Below, piece by piece: positions 11,612 to 23,669 of a stretch of 64,000 bases of DNA (positions are counted from its first letter, which is position 1; the number at the start of each line of letters is the position of its first letter). Below the pieces are notes generated by a model. It did no database searches and was not told where the DNA came from. It saw only the letters and a program-made list of their open reading frames with translations. Source of the DNA: Megalobrama amblycephala. Taxonomy: Eukaryota; Chordata; Actinopteri; Cypriniformes; Xenocyprididae. The stretch spans positions 1,022,328-1,086,327 of the forward strand of contig NC_063046.1 of assembly GCF_018812025.1 (NCBI RefSeq), written 5' to 3'. The position numbers were made by a program, and so were the translations under genes.

Positions 11612-13030
11612 AGACAAAGGAGCAAATCCATAATGCTGATTTATTTTATTTTATTTTGAACTTTTCAGTTTTGTAGCTGATTGTGACCAAATACCTTTTG
11701 TTTTTTATCAGCCCTGCAAAAACAATATAACCTATGCACGAGTGTGTTCTGTTCACTGCTTCATACACTAAAGGAGGCTGTACTGTACTAACTAAAGGAC
11801 TAATTGCTTCTAGGTGGAACAAACTGATTGTGCATTGTGCTGTTACAATTTGCTCCACTAAACATTCAAAGCTTAGTGTGCACTATCTAGTGGACATGTA
11901 TGCACCCTTCTTCTTCTCTTCTTTTTCCTGTTGTGGCGTTAGCAAATAACATTGCATTACCGTGCTTCTCAGCATATAGACAGAACACAACACAGAGTTA
12001 CAATTTCTGAAAGATTAAGGAAACAAACAGTCAACAGCTGGAAGAAGAAGAAGAGGAGTAATGATGTGTGGTGGAGGGGAAGGGAGGCAAAACAGGAAGA
12101 GGTACACTTACAGTAAACCTTTATTATTTTTTTTGACAGTTTTATTTTTTTTACTTCTATACTTACAGCAACATATTACACGTGCATTTTGCAGTATATA
12201 GCCTAGTAAATGCACTTTATACAGATTATATCACACAAACACACATATAAATACAGTGTATGTATATACAGTCTTGTCTTTTTTTTATATGTCACAATGG
12301 CATTGTACTGTAATTTGTTCACAGACCAACAGTAAAAGCTGGAGTCTGAATCCTGTCCAGTCTCTTGCAATCAATATCTCACATACTTTAATGTGTCAGT
12401 TTGTACTGTTGAAATGTATATTCAGATAAAAAGAAGTGTTGTGTATTTTCAGTCATTGTCATCAAAATCATTATAGTTTATATCTGAAAATACTGTCAGA
12501 GTACTGTTATATCGACTAAACATCTTGTTTGTGAACACTGACACAAAGACTTGTCATTCTGATGGCATTGATATGTTCATTGATGTAAATACTTACTTTT
12601 GAGAGATGAACTAAAGATTTTGAGCAAGTTACAGGCTTTTGATGGTAATTCATTGTCTGGTGCTGTTTGTATGAATTGTTTTGAGAAATGAACTTACTGG
12701 TTTGCAAATATTAAGAGAAATGTACCAAAGCGACTGAGAAAAACTGTAACATCAGTCTGATTGTGTCTATCATCAATGGCGTAGAGAGCACCATTCAGTC
12801 CAATGATAAACACGATTTTAGGATTATATTTTTCTGGTTGTTTTAGTGACAGAGAGGATGAAGAACTCTTAAATATGTGAGGACTGTAAAAACTCTCTTC
12901 ATCTCTGTTCTCAGACACTAGATGAATGTGGGAAAGAAGAGTTTGCAATCAGGACTCTTTGGCATCAGAGGGAAAGACATCAGTGTAAGTATCTGTGCTT
13001 CATTCTGTTTGAACACACTGGATTGGTCAG
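11612..13030. other. Spacer plus 3' UTR of receptor B
   Basis: No gene is recognised. Below the stop codon at 13031 this is expected to hold the 3' UTR of receptor B; a minus-strand AATAAA occurs at 12120-12125. Several short overlapping open frames on both strands show no domain or homology signal. Confidence 0.45.
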
Positions 13031-16000
13031 TCAAGCGTCTGAGCTGTTACCCAGTAAAGGTTGATTGGACTCTACAGGTGATTCTACAGGTTTTGGACAA
13101 TCTAGAATTGTAAGCGAACTCTGATCTCCTACACCTGGATTAAACAGAGGAGCGACTGATCCAGTGAATCTGGTGCTCATGGTCAGGAGATGTTTCTTCT
13201 CTTTGACATTGTAAAATGACAGCTGACCGTCATCATAATCTAACAGAACTCCCAGTTGTTCAGGTCTCGGCGTCAGTGAGAGTTTAACTGGAGGATCAGT
13301 GTTGATGTAAAAGCCTTTAGGACCGTCTGAACACAGAAACCAGTAACCGTTTGATGGAGTTAAAGCAGATCTGTCTTTATCAGTAAAATGTCCATCTTTC
13401 GCCACACCAATTAACCAGTAGTTTTTAGGATCTGTATTTTCTCGTGCCAATGAAACCTCCCAATAGTGACGACCAGATGTAAATCTTTGAGCTCCAAATG
13501 CACATAATTCATATGGAAATCCTTCTCCAGTGGGTTTATATCTTGGAGCTTCTCTCACTGATTTATAGTTCTTAATGATCATCACATCTGGATGTGAACA
13601 CTCATGGTCAATAGTGATCTGAACTGTGAAGAAAATAAAGCAATTATTAATCCTTGTGTATATGAGATGATATTTACACTCATATGCATTTATAACTGAG
13701 ATGATGTCATACCTGCATGTTTCCTCAGTTCTTCTATATTTATGTCTTCCACAACTGAAATTAAAAACAAATAATTTCAGGTCTTAGCGAAGGAAAACTA
13801 CAGCTGTAATTAAAACTTTCATGAATTGTTAATTTCCCATATTGAAGTCGTATGTTTAATTATATTCACATTATGCTCTTGTAGACATTTATAAGAAACT
13901 GCATATATTATATCTAAAATAGTATGGGATACAAAAATATCTAAACATAAACTATGACAAAATGAACTCCTGGTACAGTAGGTCAGATTTCCTTGATTCT
14001 ATCAAGGCAGTTGCTCTTTATGCTAATAAAATTATTTGTAAATCCAGAAGCATTTTCACTGGTGCTCTCAGACATCTGGACCTTAATGTATCCTGGTATA
14101 AAAGTCAACAACATGTTTACTTTCATTTTTTATTATCATTTACAACTTCTGATACCTTTTCTGTTCTTCATAGCTCCAAGCTCATAATCTGAAATCAGAG
14201 AAAATATGATTGGAGGGGTTGATTATCAATCAATTTCAACAAATATTAGAAAGATAATAAACCACATTAAATTACACTTCTAACCATACTATCTTTGTCA
14301 CATGTATGTTCTGTTTTCATTCAGATTTCTGTGTTGCACTTCTTATTAATCTTCTAGTTTGTTCATTGTTTCATTTCTCCTTGTGTGCCGAAGGGGTCTG
14401 ATTTTGGAAGCCTGACACCACAGACATGCTGTTTTATCGGCTGCTGAGCAGCTGTGAATGTAGTATGATAGATAGATGTTCTCTATTGCGGAGCGGCAGA
14501 AAGCCACCAGCAGTTTTCTAGATAGCTTTTTTGGCAATGGGATGATCGTGGCTGATTTAAGGAAGGGTGGAACGGTGGCCTGTGACAGAGACAGATTGAA
14601 GATGTTAGTGAAGACAGCATTGAGTTGATAAGCACGGGCCAGCAGCCTTCCTCGGGTTCACCATTTTGAACGTCTCACTTCATGTACCTGTACAGCAACT
14701 GCCTGCATGTCTGTGTCAGCTGGAGATGAATGTGAGAGTGGAGATTTAACTTCAAACCCAGCAAAGAAACAGCTGAGCTCCTCTGCCAGCGAAGCGTCGA
14801 TGTTGGAGTTTGAAGCAGTGCTGCCCTTACAGTTTGTAATGTGCCACACCCGCCTTATGTTGTTATCAGTGAAGCGGCAGGACTGACGATTAAAATTAAC
14901 ATTTCGAATATTCATTGAATTTAAAATAAAAATTCACATTTGATTATCAAAATTCAGGTGTGTGTTAGGGGTTGCACCGGCTAATCGACTAGTGGACTTT
15001 AATGCTCTGCCATGACACTTTAAGCGTGACTTTGACTAGTGGCTGATCATGGCCTATAGAGGGCGCCGCAGAATAAATAATATTTTATTTCCACATTGAC
15101 ATTTCGTATCCAACAAGCGATGATTTGTCTCTCTGTTTCAGTTCAAATTGTCCGGTCTCGTCAGTGTTACGTGAAAGCTACCTTGTGTTCAAGTTGCCTG
15201 TGTGTTTAATTGAAGACTTTTGGAATCTTCATCTTCATCTTTGTGCGTTTGTATATAAAGTGGTGACAATCTTAACTACATATGCATCATTGATTCTGTG
15301 CAAAACCACACCATTTACCATTTAAAATAGGGCTGTGCCGATAAACGATATCATATCAAATCATGATAAAATATATGTCGATATGATAAGCTCTAGGCAT
15401 TTTTACTCCATAGGAATTAATATAAGAGCCAATCGTACAGCAGAAATAGGCGACAACAGCCAATCAGCGTGCAGCTTTAAACGTTCACGTCAAAGAACAA
15501 AGTCAATTTCCTACGGCACTTTGCAAAGAAAACTTGACACAAGGACGACAAAAATGAGTGGAAGCAGCGACGAAAGTGAAACTAACCTAAAGTTATTATC
15601 CAAAAATGATGAAATTGTCGACAAAAGGGTAGCATGAATTTAGTTGTATGGAAGCGGTTTGGTTATTTGAAAAGCGACAGGCACAGATTAAAACGATCTG
15701 TAAAAATGTCGTCGGATGGTGAAAAACAGGACTGGCAACACAACCAACCTATTCCAGTGCTTCCCACACTTACTCTGTGTCTCAGTCATCTCCCTGGCTT
15801 CCTAAGTCGTGAATCAGTGCCCTGACAACTGAACTAGGGAGCTGATTGAGACGCACTATAGACTTTACTATGTGCGTCAGAACTGTTTTCTCCCGCTGAC
15901 ATTCCCACGTAATATTTCACAAAGAGCGCTGCATCAAAGACTATAGAATAACACAAGATGTGCCTAAAAAATTGTTTTTTTGTCATGATTCGAGTGCTTG

Positions 16001-19000
16001 GAAAAAACTTTTATGAGACAGTTGTTGTCAGATTTAATTGGTGATTTCAAATATGAAATTTAATCGAAAGCTTGGCAAACAGCTTTGGAGAATTTGATGT
16101 TTCCCCATTCAGAGAGATAGGAGCTGCACTTGCATGCCCAAGAAGCATTTCAATGATGGCCGCAGAGTGAAATGACTTCATCCTGCGGTGCGATCCATTC
16201 GCGCGAATCGCACAAGTTGAAAAATCTGAACTTTGGCGAATTTCCGTGCCGCGTTAACCAATCAGGAGCTTGCACTATTAGTGACGTGACGTAGCGAGCT
16301 GAGGCAGAAATTCGAAACAACAATGGAGGACAAAATCATCGTCGCTGTACATCTTCATACATTTATAGAATCAGAAATAAAAAGGATCGTGTTTGAAAGA
16401 AAGTGAATGAGGAGGTCGGACAACGGTCTTTACTTAATTTGAGCTATACATATTAAGACTATACAAGCCAACTAAAGACGACCAATTGAGCTTATTCGCT
16501 GTAATTTACAATTATTTCCCCACTGACAAGTTGTGTTTATTCAGAGGAAGTGTGCAGAAAGCAGTGGGAGAGTCTGGGACACATAAAGGAGCGGGAGAGC
16601 TCCAAGGGACTTTGGCTGCATGTTGCAAAGTCACAAGGTGGCGCTGTTGCTTCAGACTGCTTCAAAGTGATTCTCTATCAATGAAAAGCGCAGATTTATG
16701 CCAAGAGATTGCTAATGAACTCAAGTTGATGAATTATGACAATGTCTACTTTATGGCCTTTATATAAAATGTTTAAGATGGTTGTAGGATCGAAAGATCA
16801 ACCCACAATTGTGTAGACATTTCAAAATAAGAGTCCCGGTGTATTTAGGGCTTAATTTTTTAAGGCCAAATGTGTAATAAATAAACTATACTTTAAAATG
16901 TAATTAATGAACCCTCAAATTTTTATGGCTTCAGTCATAGTTGAGATACTCTTTTAAAGCTGGCAGCATTAGCAGTTTATATATCGAAATATATCATTAT
17001 TGATCAATATTGGAAAAAATTATCGAGATTACATTTTTGCCATATCGCCCAGCCCTATTTTAAAATACTGGTATCATTGTATTTATTGATTCTCATTCTG
17101 CAGCATTTACCTTCAATGAAACAACATTATTGTACAAAGATATATGTAAATATTCATAAAATGCAAAGACTTCCATTTTAAACTCTAAAGCAAAATAAGA
17201 GTTGAGAAAGAGTTTTCTCTCAGTAACTGAAAGGGTTCGTCTGACTCATGACTGTGTTTAGATGTTAATGATGTGAGTTCATGTTACTTACTTTGATTTG
17301 CTGGTTTCTTCCCTGAAAAACAGATCAATAATATCATAGATGACACTGGATATAAACACTGAAGACTAAATGTTTTGAAATCTTTCTTCCAGATTTTACC
17401 TGTTAGTTTGTGTCTGTATTTGTACAGGATCAGACCAACCAAACCCAGAAGAGCAAAAATGAGAAGAGTGAAGAAAGCAGTCTTCCATGGATCTGATGAA
17501 ACTAGTGGATCTGAGGAAGAACTCAACTCTGGAGCAAAATATATGAATCAATTATAATAATTACATTAAAAATCACATTCACATTTGATTTGATCATTTC
17601 TATTGGTGAACTATTCCTATAATGAGGTGTAGATCCATAAAAACATTTTGACTCACCAGTGATTTTGAGAACCACTTTACTGCTGTCATATGCTGTATCT
17701 CCACTCACATAGCAGTGAAATGAACCTTCATCCTGAACCGTGAGTTTCTCCAGCTGTAGAGAGACGTCTCCATCCTTCAGTCCTCCAGACTGATCTGAGC
17801 GCAGAGTCAGTGAGGTTCGGTTCCTGTACGATTCTTCCTGGAGGTCCTGGATCTTCCCATGCTGATAGAAGAGAACAGGGTTGCTGAACTGGTCATGACG
17901 GTACCAGCGGATCTCCAGAGCTTCAGCGTTCTCAGGAGGAGTGATCCAGCAGGGCAGAGTGACTGTGGACCCGACATGAGCCACTATCTGATCACGAGGA
18001 ACCACAACAGTGAACGACACTGTGAGACACAGAAAGACACTCTGAATGAAATATACTATGGGGTAGACTTTATTCTACACTGTATTTATTTACTGATAGC
18101 AGTGGTTCTAAATCTGCAGCATATTTTTATGGAAATAATTAAGACTTAATTTTAGCGATATTTCAGCGAGAATTTCCATGCGAAAAAGGGTTTATTGTAG
18201 GCTATATTGTCAATAATGTAGTGATATGATGCACAGCTCCCAAAGAAGTCATGTTCAAACCAAGCAGCTTTCTGTTTGCCTGTCTGACCTTCTGTTTGAC
18301 CAAATTGAATATGAGTAAAATCTGCATCCAGAACTTTTTTTCGTCCTCAATCGAAATTTCCAATCGCACTGATTCCTACTGGAATGACTGGATCCCAAGT
18401 AATAGGAAACATTTTCATAATTTTAGCTGACATTCTGGCAAGGTTCTCTCAAAGTTATGAAAAAAATTCTTCTACAAATGTTAATAGAATGTTTGTTCAA
18501 TGTCATCTGTTATTCAACAATGTTCGCAAACGTTTAGCACAAAAACGTTATTTATACATCGTTTTTGGAAGTTTTTAATTGTTCTCAATGTTGGGAAAAA
18601 CATTCTTAGAACAACATTCTTGGAACATCCATTAAACATTAGAATTAGACAACTATCCTCAAATGAATAAGGTTGTGTGTGCTATTTTAAAAAACATCCT
18701 TGGAACGAGGGAAGGTTTTCCCATAGTTATTGTTTCTAACTTTTCTTTTAAATTTATGTAAAGGTTATGCAAGTGTTGGAATTAAACACTTTCAAAACAA
18801 TGTTCATGAAATCACCACATATTGTCATTGGTATTTTATGAATTTTTAAAATAATTTTGGCAGAAAGCATTCTTCGAAAGTCCTTTAATTATTAAGGGTC
18901 AGTAACTAGTCTTAAAATGGCTTAAGGTGGATGTTACACAGCAAAATCCCCTGTGTTTAATGAACACTGCTCAGTGTGACCGGTAGTGATGACATCTGAA

Positions 19001-20922
19001 GTTAATGAGTAAAATCACTGAAGGAAAGAGGAACAACCATTTTGAGTCACCAGAATGGTGATCAGTGTTCATGTAGTTCCTGTATATTCCATTGGCAATA
19101 TGTTTGATTTGCCCCTTAATTTATTTAAGCAGCCGTAAGCAAGTCAGGCAGGTGGGTACTGAGATATAGCAATGCAATGGAGAACGGTAACTTGAATGAG
19201 CTCAACAGTCTTTTCTGTTTTGCAGAGTATATGTAGCAGTCAAGACAGCTGGATGGAAATGTGGTTTGGGAAGTGCACAGTGACAATGGAGAGAAATGCT
19301 GGAGACAGGAGTTGAAAAGGAGTCCTTGGAATGAATTTTGTATTTCTGGTTTGAAAAGCAAAGTCAAAGCTATGTCACAAAATCTGATGTAGATTCGGGC
19401 CTCGAAGTGTGTGATAGATAGGCTTGCAGGGGCGAATCTACGTCACCCCAGTTCTGAGCACTTCTCTGCATTTATTCATGAGAAAGAGCTTGTTCAGTCC
19501 AATCCCTGCACTGTAGTATGCATAAGATTATAATTGCGGTATTATGCATGAGGAAGTATCACTTCTGTTGCTTTTGTCCCATTGCCTATTGTTGTCATTC
19601 AGAGACGGGTCATAGACCTGTAACGTTACAATAGAATCTTTTGTAACATTATAAATGTCTTAACTGTCACTTTTGATCAATTTAATGCGTCCTTGCTGAA
19701 TAAAAGTATCAATTTCTTTCATTTCTTTCCAACAACAACAAACTTTTGAACCGTGGTTTGTAACGTGATATTTCTTTCATTAAAATTCTTTTTCAAATTA
19801 AATTGTACTTAAATATTTTGGGCAAAACAAATGTGTTTATGCCTGAGAACCTTAATACACATAGGGTGAATTCAGGTTGATTGGGACACTTTTTTCCAAA
19901 TCATTACAATGGCAAAAAAGTGTCCCAATAATACTGAATTTATCCTACATAACTGCAGACACTGAAATAACATTCACTGTGTGGTCTCTTATTCTGTCCC
20001 TGTTTTCATAAAGAACCACAATTGTCCCTTATTTTCCTTTTCTGTATTTGGCAAACACTGTCCCACTTCGAGCACTGATTAAGATCACTGATGTCCACCA
20101 TACTTAGGCCAATGTTAACTTTTTTCTTTCTTTTTTTAATCTATAGCATATGATAAACAGCAATATAATATATATATCATATTATACAAAAAACGGGGGG
20201 CAGAGCAAAGAGAAACACGACCACGAGATAAAATGCAATTGTGAAAGTTTTCACAAATCGAGCTCGACCTAAAACAATGTTATTTTATTCCAGCAGTCTG
20301 CGTGTTCATTGGTAATAGACGTTAAACATGAAGAACGCCTTTATTTCACATTCCTTACTGGCGGACTTACCAAGGGGTTTACGGACAAGAGCTTTGCTGT
20401 GAAAAAATTCACAGATCAAGCTGGTGAAGATGACACCAGTTTCATTCCTCTAAGTGTCCAACATTTGGAGATATAGCCATTATAAAATTAAGAGTCGCTA
20501 CGAAAAAAAAAACTGATTTCGGCCCAAAGGACAGCGTCACCTTAATTCACAAATAATGGAGAACGATATTCGGTATTATTTGCATGTCTATGACAGCGCA
20601 CTGCGTATTTATAGCCAAAAGAAATCTGAATATCAAACCGCAAACTATCTTTACTGCGGTCAGTGACCGCCCTGTATAGAGTGAATTATCGATTCAGCAC
20701 CGCCGCCATGGACAGCACCTGGTAACGTCGCACTTAAGAAGATAAAGCCTAAGGGATAGTTCGGGGAACACACCCAGAAACTGTACATCTTCAGTTAAGG
20801 TCTATCTTTAGAGTCTTCATAGCGCGCTAAGAGACAACGTTATCGGGAAACCCAGCCCTGTTCTTACCAGAAGCCTCTATGAGGAGATGGACCAGTAAAG
20901 CGATGATAATAATCGACAACAT
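13031..20922 (-). CDS. Butyrophilin-like receptor B: signal peptide, IgV, TM, B30.2 (411 aa)
   Basis: Seven minus-strand coding exons: 20922-20868, 18019-17657, 17528-17400, 17312-17292, 14188-14156, 13754-13713, 13623-13031. They join in phase 1 and give 412 codons including the stop. The leader is residues 1-18, the V-set domain about 19-139, the TM about 155-175, the linker 183-214 and B30.2 215-411 ([20 protein letters not shown]). It is a close paralog of receptor A: the IgV exons are the same length (363 nt) and differ at only about a dozen residues, and the B30.2 cores are near-identical. Differences cluster at LARENTDPKN and KDGHFTDKDRSAL, corresponding to [10 protein letters not shown] and [11 protein letters not shown] in A. 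Intron 17291-14189 has been enlarged by a LINE fragment and a hAT element. An immune surface role is inferred from the family. Confidence 0.88.
14346..14915 (-). pseudogene. Degraded LINE reverse-transcriptase fragment
   Basis: Read on the minus strand, the stretch encodes pieces resembling fish non-LTR retrotransposon reverse transcriptase, notably NIFNLSLSQATVPPFLKSAT followed by IIPLPKK near 14520-14610. The reading frame is interrupted and neither a full RT core nor an endonuclease is present. It is an old, dead insertion in a receptor B intron. Confidence 0.65.
15328..17057 (+). mobile_element. Decayed hAT-type DNA transposon
   Basis: The left end TAGGGCTGTGCCGATA and right end TATCGCCCAGCCCTA form hAT-style inverted repeats. 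They are flanked by ATTTAAAA (15320-15327) and TTTTAAAA (17058-17065), an 8-bp target duplication with one mismatch. Near 15634-15700 the plus strand encodes NLVVWKRFGYLKSD, resembling the start of a BED zinc finger as found in hAT transposases, preceded by MSGSSDESET at 15554. The rest of a transposase is missing, so it is a 1.7-kb internally deleted copy. Confidence 0.78.
18150..20860. other. Intron 2 of receptor B: transposon fragments
   Basis: Intronic sequence between the signal and IgV exons. About 18380-18900 carries fragments of a repeat rich in AACATT/AATGTT, related to those at 23430, 29880 and 55000. A compact hairpin lies at 19863-19947. Several short open frames show no domain. 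Confidence 0.5.
19863..19947. repeat. ~85-nt stem-loop
   Basis: ATTGGGACACTTTTTT (19880-19895) pairs perfectly with AAAAAAGTGTCCCAAT. After a small internal loop, AATTCAG pairs with CTGAATT and further bases continue to about 35 per arm, leaving a loop of roughly 16 nt. It could be a minimal MITE or a transcribed hairpin. Confidence 0.7.
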
Positions 20923-21054
20923 TCCTGTGGAAATACAGACAGACTCAAATAAAACACACTGACTCAGGGATTTTTCCAGAAGCACACGAATAATAATAGC
21001 TCATGAGAGAGATAATAAATCAGTGTCGTGTTCAGTGAGGAAACAGAAACTCAC

Positions 21055-21085
21055 CGGAGACAAAGACTCGTCTGTTAAATCACAG
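21055..21085 (-). other. 5' UTR exon of receptor B
   Basis: A minus-strand GTGAG donor just below 21055 follows exon end GACGAGTCTTTGTCTCCG, identical to the receptor A 5' UTR exon end. It is 133 bases upstream of the signal exon. Confidence 0.6.
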
Positions 21086-21174
21086 TAATCTGGTGGTTTA
21101 CATTAATTACAACACAATAATAGTAAAAAAAAAAACAGAATCCATCAAGCGTCCTCTTGCTTCTCCTCCTCTTT

Positions 21175-21186
21175 ACTTTCACTTTC
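21175..21186 (-). promoter_or_regulatory. ISRE (GAAAGTGAAAGT) upstream of receptor B
   Basis: The minus strand reads TTTAGAAAGTGAAAGTAAAG, with a perfect GAAANNGAAA core, about 120 bases upstream of the first donor. Paralogous positions in the other two genes carry the same motif with small changes. This supports IRF/STAT-driven, interferon-inducible transcription. Confidence 0.7.
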
Positions 21187-21635
21187 TAAAGATAGCGTGA
21201 TCCCAATAAAACAGACATCTGAAGACACTGTTTACTGTTTACCAGATGATGAATCACCATTTTCAGTGTAATTCTGTTGTGTTTTCTTTAAACGTGCTAC
21301 AAACTGATCATCAAATCAGGGGGTCTTAGATGTAAATATTTAAAAATGTATTTCCATATGTGGCTGATTTGTACTATACTATCTTTGAATGATTTGTGTG
21401 ATTCTAACCTTCAGTTGGTTTAGTTGAGTGTAAACCTTCATAAGATGAATGTAAATCTTTCTCTGTTGATTTGATGAACCCATGAATGTAAAGGAAATGA
21501 GCTCAGCAGTTTAGCATAATCTTATGCTTATTAAAATGCTTAATGTTTGAAGATATTAATGAAAGTTAGTGTATCGTGTAACTAAGACAATCTGGCAGTA
21601 AATATTAAATCACAATTAATAAATATATTTCTCTC
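21187..21635. other. Spacer, nothing recognised
   Basis: AT-rich intergenic sequence between the receptor B promoter and the foldback element. No exon, RNA gene or clear repeat end is seen. Confidence 0.4.
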
Positions 21636-22231
21636 TGTCATGATCATGAGTTGGAGTGCCAAGTTTAGCCACCAGAGGGCACTCCAACAAGGACTTTTGT
21701 CACCTGTCTACTACATTACCCATAAGACACTTCCCTGGACTCATTATCATATTATTTTGTGGACTGATTATCTGGATTTTGACCCCTTGCCTGCCTTTGG
21801 ATTTACGTTTCTGGATTCCCCAATAAATGCTAATGCTGCAACTGGATCTCAACATCTTGTTCTTGTGTGCCCGTGACAGAACAAACCACCATAAATACTA
21901 GATCCTGCAGCATTAGCATTTATTGGGGAATCCAGAAACGTAAGTCCAAAGGCAGGCAAGGGGTCAAAATCCAGATAATCAGTCCACAAAAACAAAAGCC
22001 AGAAATACAAAAGTGCACGTCACAATACAACAAACCACAACCAAGGACAGAAACAACTGAGTATAAATAGACAGACACTAATGATGAAACACAAAACAGC
22101 TGGGTGCAATGACAATGAGATAATGAGTCCAGGGAAGTGTCTTATGGGTAATGTAGTAGACAGGTGACAAAAGTCCTTGTTGGAGTGCCCTCTGGTGGCT
22201 AAACTTGGCACTCCAACTCATGATCATGACA
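21636..22231. mobile_element. Asymmetric foldback element
   Basis: TGTCATGATCATGAGTTGG at the left is mirrored at the right end, and the first ~105 bp of each arm match (AGTGCCAAGTTTAGCCACCA... and its complement). The arms then differ by about 155 bp present only on the right, and match again up to a shared CCCCAATAAATGCTAATGCTG near the centre. It is best read as two head-to-head copies of one repeat, the left one internally deleted. Confidence 0.8.
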
Positions 22232-22362
22232 CTCTCTCTCTCTGTTTGTGTCATTCCATCAGAGCAGGTATAGGAGGTTCCTCTGGTTCTCTGGCCACAC
22301 CCACATGTTTCCTGTTTTAATCTGGGCACCTTCAGCCATTTAATCACCTTTAAGATCTTCAG

Positions 22363-22406
22363 ACGCAGGGAGAAGGAGGTTGAGCTGCTGGAGGAGCTTG
22401 CTCACG
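22363..22406 (+). other. cabp4: Candidate 5' UTR exon of the cabp4-like gene
   Basis: ATCTTCAG before 22363 and CACG|GTAAGA at 22406 look like acceptor and donor. Joining it to the exon that begins at 23991 does not keep the CaBP frame open upstream of the ATG, so it would be untranslated. It may instead be a first exon with an undefined start. Confidence 0.3.
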
Positions 22407-22573
22407 GTAAGAGCCAACACTTCTGTCCTTTCACAGTAAACACAGCTCTGCTTTGGGCTTCATAGACATGAAGATGCTCAGAGTGGTTATAGTTCATGAA
22501 CGTCTCTTTCTGAAGAAACACTCTGATTATTGCTGAAGCAGCTTCAAAAAATGAAAGAGTAAAAAAGAGTAAA

Positions 22574-22985
22574 TACTGCAAAAAAGTGCTTTTCTTGTTT
22601 AGTATTTTTGTTTCGTTTCCACTCTAATTATCTAAATATTCTTAAATCCAGATGCTTTTACTAGATAAGTAAAATGACATTAGATATTTTTGCTTGTTTT
22701 CTGGGAAAAGATCAAAATGAAGTGACTTTTTGCTTAAAACAAACTAAATTATCTGCCAATGGGGTAAGAAAAATAATCGTGTTTCTTGTTTCTGTATCTC
22801 ATTGGCAGATAATTTTGCTTGTTTTAAGCAAAAACTCACTTAATTTTCCCCAGAAAACAAGACAAAAAAATATCTTATGTCATTTTACTAATCTAGTAAA
22901 AGCATCTGGATTTAAGAAGTTTTAGATATTTGGACTGGAAACAAGACAAAAAATACTAAGTAAGAAAAGCATTTTTTGCACTGTA
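22574..22985. mobile_element. Near-palindromic 412-bp MITE
   Basis: The left arm (TACTGCAAAAAAGTGCTTTT) and right arm (AAAAGCATTTTTTGCACTGTA) are complementary, and pairing continues inward through ATCCAGATGCTTTTACTAGA and TTATCTGCCAATG to a centre near 22,780. There is no coding capacity. Such an element would fold into an almost continuous hairpin. Confidence 0.82.
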
Positions 22986-23669
22986 GAAGTTTGTTTATAA
23001 CTAAACCTTTTTTATTTTATAAAAAATATGTATTTTACAAAATTATTTGGAGTCTAAATTTCTATAAAATCAAAGCCATATGTATAACCAAGTTTTGTTT
23101 CAAATTTGAAGTTGATAAAAGGTTTTAAAGTACTGTTTCTGTGGTAATGCAATGTCAGATGAGTTTTCACAGGATGAATCTTGAGTGTTTCAGCTTTCGA
23201 ATGATACTGAATTATGTAATGGGAATAAAAGGCAATAAAAAGTGTGTCAGGTGTCCTGCACATTGTTCAATACGCTTCATTTTCAGAGACTGAAACATAA
23301 AGTATTTTAATAAAACACTCTTGATTAATACTCATAAAGTGTGTTAGTGAATATATCAGAGTAAGTTATTGTTTTACACATTTTACAGCTGATGCTTTTC
23401 TAAAGAGAATCACATAAACGTCACATTCACCCATAACAGAAATATGCTCTAAGAATGCTTTAAGTTATGAAAATGTTATTTCTGAATGTTCTCAGAACAT
23501 TTTGCAGACGTTATGAGTAGTAATGTTTAAAAAAACACATTAGATGAACATCCAACTAAAATGTTTCAGAAATATGAAGAAAAACGATGTATGAATAATG
23601 TTTTGATAATGTAATTAAAGACTAGATAACTTTGAGCAAACGTCCTATTAACGTTACTTTGAGAGAGCC

